Shown here: in pieces, positions 21,902 through 23,908 of the stretch
How the letters are laid out: every line of letters begins with the position of its first letter
How positions within the stretch are numbered: the first letter of the stretch is position 1
Source of the DNA: DATIVK01 sp035465955
GTDB taxonomy: Bacteria; Myxococcota; Myxococcia; Myxococcales; Anaeromyxobacteraceae
Reading direction: 5' to 3'
Assembly (NCBI GenBank): GCA_035465955.1
Contig: DATIVK010000266.1
Span: 1 to 23,908, forward strand
DNA: 23,908 bases
Made by a program: the position numbers and the translations under genes
The notes under the pieces: model-generated
The model's input: only the letters and a program-made list of their open reading frames with translations
Told to the model about the DNA's origin: nothing
Database searches by the model: none

Positions 21902-23908
21902 GTGGCCGCGCGCAAGGTCGCCAGGAAGCGTCGGAAGTCCGAGGGCGAAGTCGAGTCTCCCGCCACCGACACGGTGGAGCGCCGGAGATCCGTCCGCGTC
22001 CCCGTCATGCTGCGCGTCGACTACCTGCTCGGCGAGCGCACCACCTTCGCGTACTCGTCGAACCTGAGCGCGACCGGCATCCACCTGCGCGGCAACACCC
22101 GGCTCGAGGTCGGGCAGGAGGTCACCCTCGAGGTGCACCTCAAGACCGAGCGGCAGGCGGTGAAGCTGAAGGCGATCGTCCGGGTCGTCGGCGGCGCCGC
22201 GCCCGGGGCGGGGCTCGAGTTCCTGGGCGGCCAGGACAAGGCGCTCGGCGCCGTCCGGCGGTTCATCCAGGACGAGCTCATCGGCAAGCTCGAGGCGAGC
22301 CTGGCGAGCTCGCTCACGAACAGCGCCAACGTGGCGCTCCTCGCCGGCTACTACCTGGAGACCGGGCGCGCCGACGAGGCGGCCGACCTCTACTGGCGCG
22401 CGCTCCAGGAGACCCCCGCGGCGCTCGCGCTCCACGAGGGGCTGGGGCGGATCCTCGTGGCCCGGGCGCGCGAGGAGGGCGAGGAGGACTCGCCCGCGCT
22501 CGCCGACGCCGAGGCCAACCTCGCCGCCGCGCTCGCCGCGGGGGAGAGCCCGGCGCTCCTCGCGCTGCAGCGGGAGGTCGCCGACCTGAGGAAGGCGGTC
22601 GACCGGAGGAAGCGCGAGGCCGCGCAGCGCGAGGAGGAGCGGCGCAAGCGGGAGGAGAAGGAGCGCGAGGAGAAGCTGCGGGCGGCGCTCACGCGCGAGG
22701 CGCAGGCCCAGGCCGAGAAGGAGCTGGCGGCCCGGCGCCGCGAGCTCGAGGCCGGGATCCAGCAGGCCGAGCGGGCCGTCGCCGAGGAGCGCAAGGCGCT
22801 CAAGGCCGAGCGCGCGACGCTCGGCGCGCTCGGCGACGAGCTGAAGGAGCAGCAGGCGAAGCTGGAGCGGCTGCAGCAGAAGCTCGCGCAGGGCCAGGCG
22901 AAGCTCGAGGACGAGCGGCAGGCGCGGGAGGCGCAGGCCGCGGCGCAGGAGGCGGCGCTGGCCGACGCGACCTCCCGCGCGGAGGCCGAGCAGAAGGAGG
23001 GGACGGAGCGGCTCAGGGCACGCGAGCGCGCCCTCGCCGCCGAGGAGAAGGAGCTCGCGCGCCGCCAGGCGGGGCTCGCCGAGGCCGAGAAGCTCCAGGC
23101 GGCGCTCGAGAAGGCGAGGGGCGACGCGAACCAGCTGCGGCGCGAGCTCCGCGACGCCGTCGAGGTCCGGGAGCGCCACGAGGCCGCGATCCACGGTCAC
23201 GAGCAGGCGCGCGCCAAGGGCGCGAAGGCGCTCGAGGAGGCACAGTCCGCTCGCGCCGGCGCCGAGGAGAGCCTGGCCCAGGTCCGGGAGGAGCTGCGCG
23301 CCACGAGGCGCGACGCGAAGGAGGCGACCCAGGGTCGCGCGGCGCTCGAGCAGAAGGCGGCGGCCCTGGAGGCCCAGCTTCAGCGGCGCGGCGCAGAGCT
23401 GGACGCCGCCGGCGCCGCCGCGCGCGAGCGCGAGGAGCAGGGGACGCGGCTCACGGCCGAGGTGAAGCGGCTGGGGGCGATCGTCCGCGGGCTCGAGGGC
23501 GACAAGGCTTCGCTCGTCCGAGGGCGCGAGCAGGACGCTGCGGCGCGCGCGCGGGCGGAGGCGCTCGCGCAGGAGCGGGCGCAGGCGCTGGCGGAGGCGG
23601 AGCGGAAGCTGGCCGCGGAGCGGGAAGCGCACGCGGCGGAGCAGGCGCATGCGGAGGATCGCGCGCAGGCGCTGGCCGAGGCGGAGCGGCGCCTGGCGGA
23701 GGCGGAGGAGCGCCTGACGCAGGAGCGCGGCGCCTTGACCGGCACGCACCAGGAGACCGAGGCACGGGCGCGCGGGCTCGCAGAGGCCGAACGGGCGATC
23801 GGCGCCGAGCGCGCGTCGCTCGACGCGCGCCGGGCGGAGCTCGAGGCCGGCCGGACGGAGCTCGAGCGCGAGCGGGCGGCGCAGGCCGCCGCGGCGCGCG
23901 CCCTCGCC
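21902..23908 (+). CDS. PilZ domain - TPR - long coiled-coil protein, 3' end missing
   Basis: The frame from the GTG at 21902 stays open for 669 codons to the window end. A basic start (VAARKVARKRRK) precedes a PilZ domain: Arg28-x-x-x-Arg32 in 'ERRRSVRVPV' and Asn54-x-Ser56-x-x-Gly59 in 'SNLSATGIHL' match the two cyclic-di-GMP-binding motifs (Asn for the usual Asp), and 'GAGLEFLG' ends the barrel. Residues about 138-185 look like a TPR-type helix pair ('ALLAGYYLETGRADEAADLYWRAL'). From about 220 onward the protein is almost pure Ala/Glu/Arg/Lys/Gln heptad-like coiled coil, with few Gly and no Pro. No membrane segment is visible. The ribosome site is weak and the true start could differ by a few codons. 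It may be a cyclic-di-GMP-responsive scaffold; the function is unknown. The antisense frame here is a shadow. Confidence 0.85.
   Translation, partial: MAARKVARKRRKSEGEVESPATDTVERRRSVRVPVMLRVDYLLGERTTFAYSSNLSATGIHLRGNTRLEVGQEVTLEVHLKTERQAVKLKAIVRVVGGAAPGAGLEFLGGQDKALGAVRRFIQDELIGKLEASLASSLTNSANVALLAGYYLETGRADEAADLYWRALQETPAALALHEGLGRILVARAREEGEEDSPALADAEANLAAALAAGESPALLALQREVADLRKAVDRRKREAAQREEERRKREEKEREEKLRAALTREAQAQAEKELAARRRELEAGIQQAERAVAEERKALKAERATLGALGDELKEQQAKLERLQQKLAQGQAKLEDERQAREAQAAAQEAALADATSRAEAEQKEGTERLRARERALAAEEKELARRQAGLAEAEKLQAALEKARGDANQLRRELRDAVEVRERHEAAIHGHEQARAKGAKALEEAQSARAGAEESLAQVREELRATRRDAKEATQGRAALEQKAAALEAQLQRRGAELDAAGAAAREREEQGTRLTAEVKRLGAIVRGLEGDKASLVRGREQDAAARARAEALAQERAQALAEAERKLAAEREAHAAEQAHAEDRAQALAEAERRLAEAEERLTQERGALTGTHQETEARARGLAEAERAIGAERASLDARRAELEAGRTELERERAAQAAAARALA

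Noticed and set aside
21374..23749. A 791-codon Leu/Arg-rich frame antisense to pgaD and the PilZ gene
   Set aside because: Its apparent Leu/Arg/Ala repeats are the complement of Glu/Ala/Arg/Gln coiled-coil codons; the plus strand has motif-bearing proteins.
22600..23908. Repetitive GAG/GCG/CGC-rich DNA that could be taken for a tandem repeat
   Set aside because: There is no fixed period at the DNA level; the pattern comes from Ala/Glu/Arg/Gln codons of a coiled coil.
1..23908. tRNA/rRNA genes, CRISPR arrays, insertion sequences or attachment sites
   Set aside because: None was seen: no cloverleaf-like segments, no spaced direct repeats, no transposase or integrase motifs.

Overview
The window is a very GC-rich, densely coded bacterial segment. 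Start codons are often GTG, and third codon positions are so GC-biased that long antisense shadow ORFs accompany almost every real gene. Almost everything in it concerns cell-surface polysaccharide and surface-protein biogenesis. The organism is Gram-negative: there is a predicted outer-membrane beta-barrel, a PNAG system of the PgaBCD type, and an exosortase. Base composition and the PilZ plus long coiled-coil protein fit Myxococcota/Deltaproteobacteria or a similar high-GC lineage, but no phylogenetic marker is present, so this is only a weak guess.

Layout. (1) Positions 1-6272, minus strand: an exopolysaccharide (EPS) operon read right to left. It holds a Gfo/Idh/MocA oxidoreductase, an aldo-keto-reductase-like TIM-barrel protein, a WecG/TagA glycosyltransferase, a membrane GT2 glycosyltransferase, a hexapeptide acyltransferase, a Wzx-like flippase and a secreted protein cut by the window edge. 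Several genes overlap by 4 bp (GTGA or ATGA). (2) Positions 6553-9935, minus strand: two SGNH-hydrolase-like exported proteins that look like distant paralogues, then an AMP-forming acyl ligase. (3) Positions 10071-13351, plus strand: a tightly coupled nadE-like / asnB-like / acyl carrier protein cassette. With the divergent ligase it makes a likely acyl- or aminoacyl-carrier pathway of the kind that accompanies exosortase/EPS loci. (4) Positions 13359-17608, minus strand: an acyltransferase-3 membrane protein, a 92-residue protein ending in a VPEID-CTERM-like sorting signal (IPEFDP, hydrophobic stretch, RRRR), the exosortase E/CAAX-protease fusion expected to process it, and a predicted outer-membrane beta-barrel protein. 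(5) Positions 17979-23908, plus strand: pgaB, pgaC and pgaD for poly-beta-1,6-N-acetylglucosamine (PNAG) synthesis and deacetylation, with no pgaA in view. They are followed by a gene open at the window end that encodes a PilZ domain, a TPR-like segment and more than 400 residues of charged coiled coil.

How they fit together. The EPS operon would make and flip a lipid-linked repeat unit. The ligase/ACP/amidotransferase cassette and the acyltransferases could decorate it. Exosortase E with its adjacent substrate would place a small processed protein in or through the envelope. The Pga genes would make a second, PNAG-type matrix polymer; this class of synthase is controlled by cyclic-di-GMP in E. 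coli, which makes the neighbouring PilZ protein noteworthy. The most distinctive element is the compact exosortase E / sorting-signal substrate / beta-barrel unit lying between two polysaccharide systems and next to the ACP cassette.
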